Position numbers and translations under genes: made by a program | Assembly: GCA_021324035.1 (NCBI GenBank) | Contig: JAJPJU010000280.1 | Location: forward strand, 1-7,267 | Length of the DNA: 7,267 bases | Source: Spartobacteria bacterium | GTDB taxonomy: Bacteria > Verrucomicrobiota > Verrucomicrobiia > Chthoniobacterales > UBA10450 | Direction of reading: 5' to 3' | Shown: piece after piece, positions 5,859 through 7,267 of the stretch | How the letters are laid out: each line of letters starts with the position of its first letter | How positions within the stretch are numbered: position 1 is the first letter of the stretch | Notes under the pieces: model-generated | What the model was told of the DNA's origin: nothing | What the model saw: only the letters and a program-made list of their open reading frames with translations | Database searches by the model: none

Positions 5859-7267
5859 ATGAAGACTCGCGTCGCCATCATCGGGGCTGGGCCGGCCGGG
5901 CTCACCGCTGCGTATTTGCTTTCGAAAAACAAGGTCGGCGTTGTGGTGCTGGAGGCTGATCCTGTTTACGTCGGCGGAATTTCGCGGACCAGCAGCTACA
6001 AGGGTTTTCATTTCGATATCGGCGGCCACCGCTTTTTCTCCAAATCCAAAGCGGTCGAAGATCTTTGGACCGAAATTTTGCCTAACGACATGCTTCAGCG
6101 GCCGCGCTCGTCGAAGATTTATTACGATGGAAAGTTTTTCACCTACCCGCTCAAGCCGTTCGAGGCATTGATCAAGCTCGGCGTCGTCAGGTCGACCCGG
6201 TGCGTTCTCTCCTGGTTGAAGGCGAGATTGTTTCCAGTCCGCCATCCGCGAAATTTCGAGGAATGGGTTAGCAACCAGTTCGGCAAGCGACTCTTCAACA
6301 TTTTCTTCAGGAGCTACACCGAAAAAGTTTGGGGAATGAGCTGCAAGGAAATTTCCGCGGACTGGGCCGCGCAACGGATCCGCGGCTTGTCGTTGGGCAG
6401 CGCGATCAAGAATGCGCTTATGCCTCAACGTTCGTCCAACGGCGACCGCACGAAAGTAATCAAGACGTTGATCAATTCGTTCCGGTATCCGCGCAAGGGT
6501 CCTGGCATGATGTGGGAAGCCGCGGCGGCGAAGGTGAACGCAACTGGCGGCCAAGTCGAAATGGGCGCGCGGGTCAACGGTTGCGCTTACGACTCTGCGA
6601 CCGAGACCTGGAACGTCCAGTTTGCCGATCGCAACGGGAACCAACAAACAATCGAAGCCGAACACGTTATTTCGTCGGCACCGATGCGGGAACTGGTTTG
6701 CGGAATTCAACCGCCCGTCTCGGACCGGACCCGGCGCGCGGCGGAGAGTTTGAAGTATCGCGATTTCCTGACCGTGATGCTGATTTTGAAGGAGCGAAAC
6801 AAGTTCGCTGACAACTGGATCTACATTCACGATCCACGCGTGAAAGTCGGCCGGGTGCAAAATTTCAAATCGTGGTCGCCGGAAATGGTGCCGGATCCCG
6901 CGATGGCTTGTTACGGCCTGGAATATTTTTGTTTCGAAGGCGACGGACTTTGGGAATCGAAGGACGAAGATTTGATCGCGCTGGCGAAACGCGAACTGAT
7001 TCAAATCGGACTGGCCCAGGAAGGCGACGTCATCGATGGAACGGTTGTTCGCCAGAAAAAGGCGTATCCGGTTTACGACGACGATTATGCGCGTCACGTC
7101 GCGACGATTCGGCAGGAGCTCGATACGAAATATCCGAATTTGCATTTGGTCGGACGCAACGGCATGCACAAGTACAACAACCAGGACCACGCCATGATGA
7201 CGGCGATGTTGTGCGTCGAAAATATTCTGGCCGACGCGAAGCTGTACGATCTCTGGCAGGTCAATGC
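5859..7267 (+). CDS. FAD-dependent oxidoreductase, UDP-galactopyranose mutase/protoporphyrinogen oxidase-like; C-terminal end outside window
   Basis: The frame is open for 469 codons from the ATG at 5859 to the right edge, near the end of a protein expected to be about 500 residues. The N-terminus has a Rossmann dinucleotide motif, GAGPAG (9-14), with E32 at the end of the second strand to hold the FAD ribose, then GGISRT (39-44) and FDIGGHRFFSK (52-62). YTEKVWG (153-159) and EISADWAAQRI follow, as in UDP-galactopyranose mutase-like and related amine-oxidase-fold proteins. The C-terminal FAD motif is GRNGMHKYNNQDHAM (432-446). Proteins of this kind are often labelled protoporphyrinogen oxidase but commonly sit in polysaccharide gene clusters; true UDP-Galp mutases are usually shorter (about 370-390 residues). 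No heme gene is nearby, and the upstream glycosyltransferases favour a glycan role, by inference. The ATG follows the previous stop by 7 bases with no clear Shine-Dalgarno, which suggests translational coupling. The reaction remains open. Confidence 0.85.
   Translation, partial: MKTRVAIIGAGPAGLTAAYLLSKNKVGVVVLEADPVYVGGISRTSSYKGFHFDIGGHRFFSKSKAVEDLWTEILPNDMLQRPRSSKIYYDGKFFTYPLKPFEALIKLGVVRSTRCVLSWLKARLFPVRHPRNFEEWVSNQFGKRLFNIFFRSYTEKVWGMSCKEISADWAAQRIRGLSLGSAIKNALMPQRSSNGDRTKVIKTLINSFRYPRKGPGMMWEAAAAKVNATGGQVEMGARVNGCAYDSATETWNVQFADRNGNQQTIEAEHVISSAPMRELVCGIQPPVSDRTRRAAESLKYRDFLTVMLILKERNKFADNWIYIHDPRVKVGRVQNFKSWSPEMVPDPAMACYGLEYFCFEGDGLWESKDEDLIALAKRELIQIGLAQEGDVIDGTVVRQKKAYPVYDDDYARHVATIRQELDTKYPNLHLVGRNGMHKYNNQDHAMMTAMLCVENILADAKLYDLWQVN

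Noticed and set aside
5826..7190. 454-codon minus-strand open frame
   Set aside because: It is antisense to the flavoenzyme gene, whose plus-strand translation has clear FAD motifs. The minus translation shows no domain and overlaps the end of the preceding gene.

Overview
The window reads as chromosomal DNA of a moderately GC-rich Gram-negative-type bacterium. The style of the secreted Asp-box/FN3 protein and of the GlgA-like enzyme recalls soil Verrucomicrobiota or Acidobacteriota. That placement is an impression from protein sequence only, with no marker gene present, so it is tentative. The window is almost fully coding: four genes, two of them cut by the window edges. I see no RNA genes, insertion sequences, CRISPR arrays or phage genes.

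Left part (1-2788, minus strand): one long open frame of 929 codons, with no stop, running off the left edge. It encodes an exported protein with a signal peptide, a PPC-like beta domain, a beta-propeller-like region with four Asp-box (BNR) motifs, one fibronectin type III domain and a further beta-rich tail. It has many cysteines after the signal peptide.

Centre (2789-2980): a 192-bp divergent intergenic stretch that should hold the promoters of the minus-strand gene and of the plus-strand group. No convincing promoter boxes are visible.

Right part (2981-7267, plus strand): three genes in a row. The first is a GT5 glycogen/starch synthase-like enzyme of 483 residues, in which the family's N-terminal K-T-G-G-L loop reads H-A-G-A-L. 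After a 102-bp gap with a perfect 9-bp hairpin comes a 438-residue polytopic membrane protein resembling the PIG-V/GPI mannosyltransferase II group. Seven bases later begins an FAD-dependent oxidoreductase of the UDP-galactopyranose mutase/protoporphyrinogen-oxidase-like type, cut by the right edge after 469 codons.

Together the plus-strand genes look like a glycan-building group: a cytoplasmic nucleotide-sugar glycosyltransferase, a membrane glycosyltransferase that would use a lipid-linked donor, and a possible sugar-nucleotide-modifying flavoenzyme. The tight spacing of the last two suggests co-transcription. Neither the glycan nor a link to the divergent secreted protein can be shown from the sequence. 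The most notable point is the altered donor-binding loop of the GlgA-like protein, whose other catalytic residues are kept.
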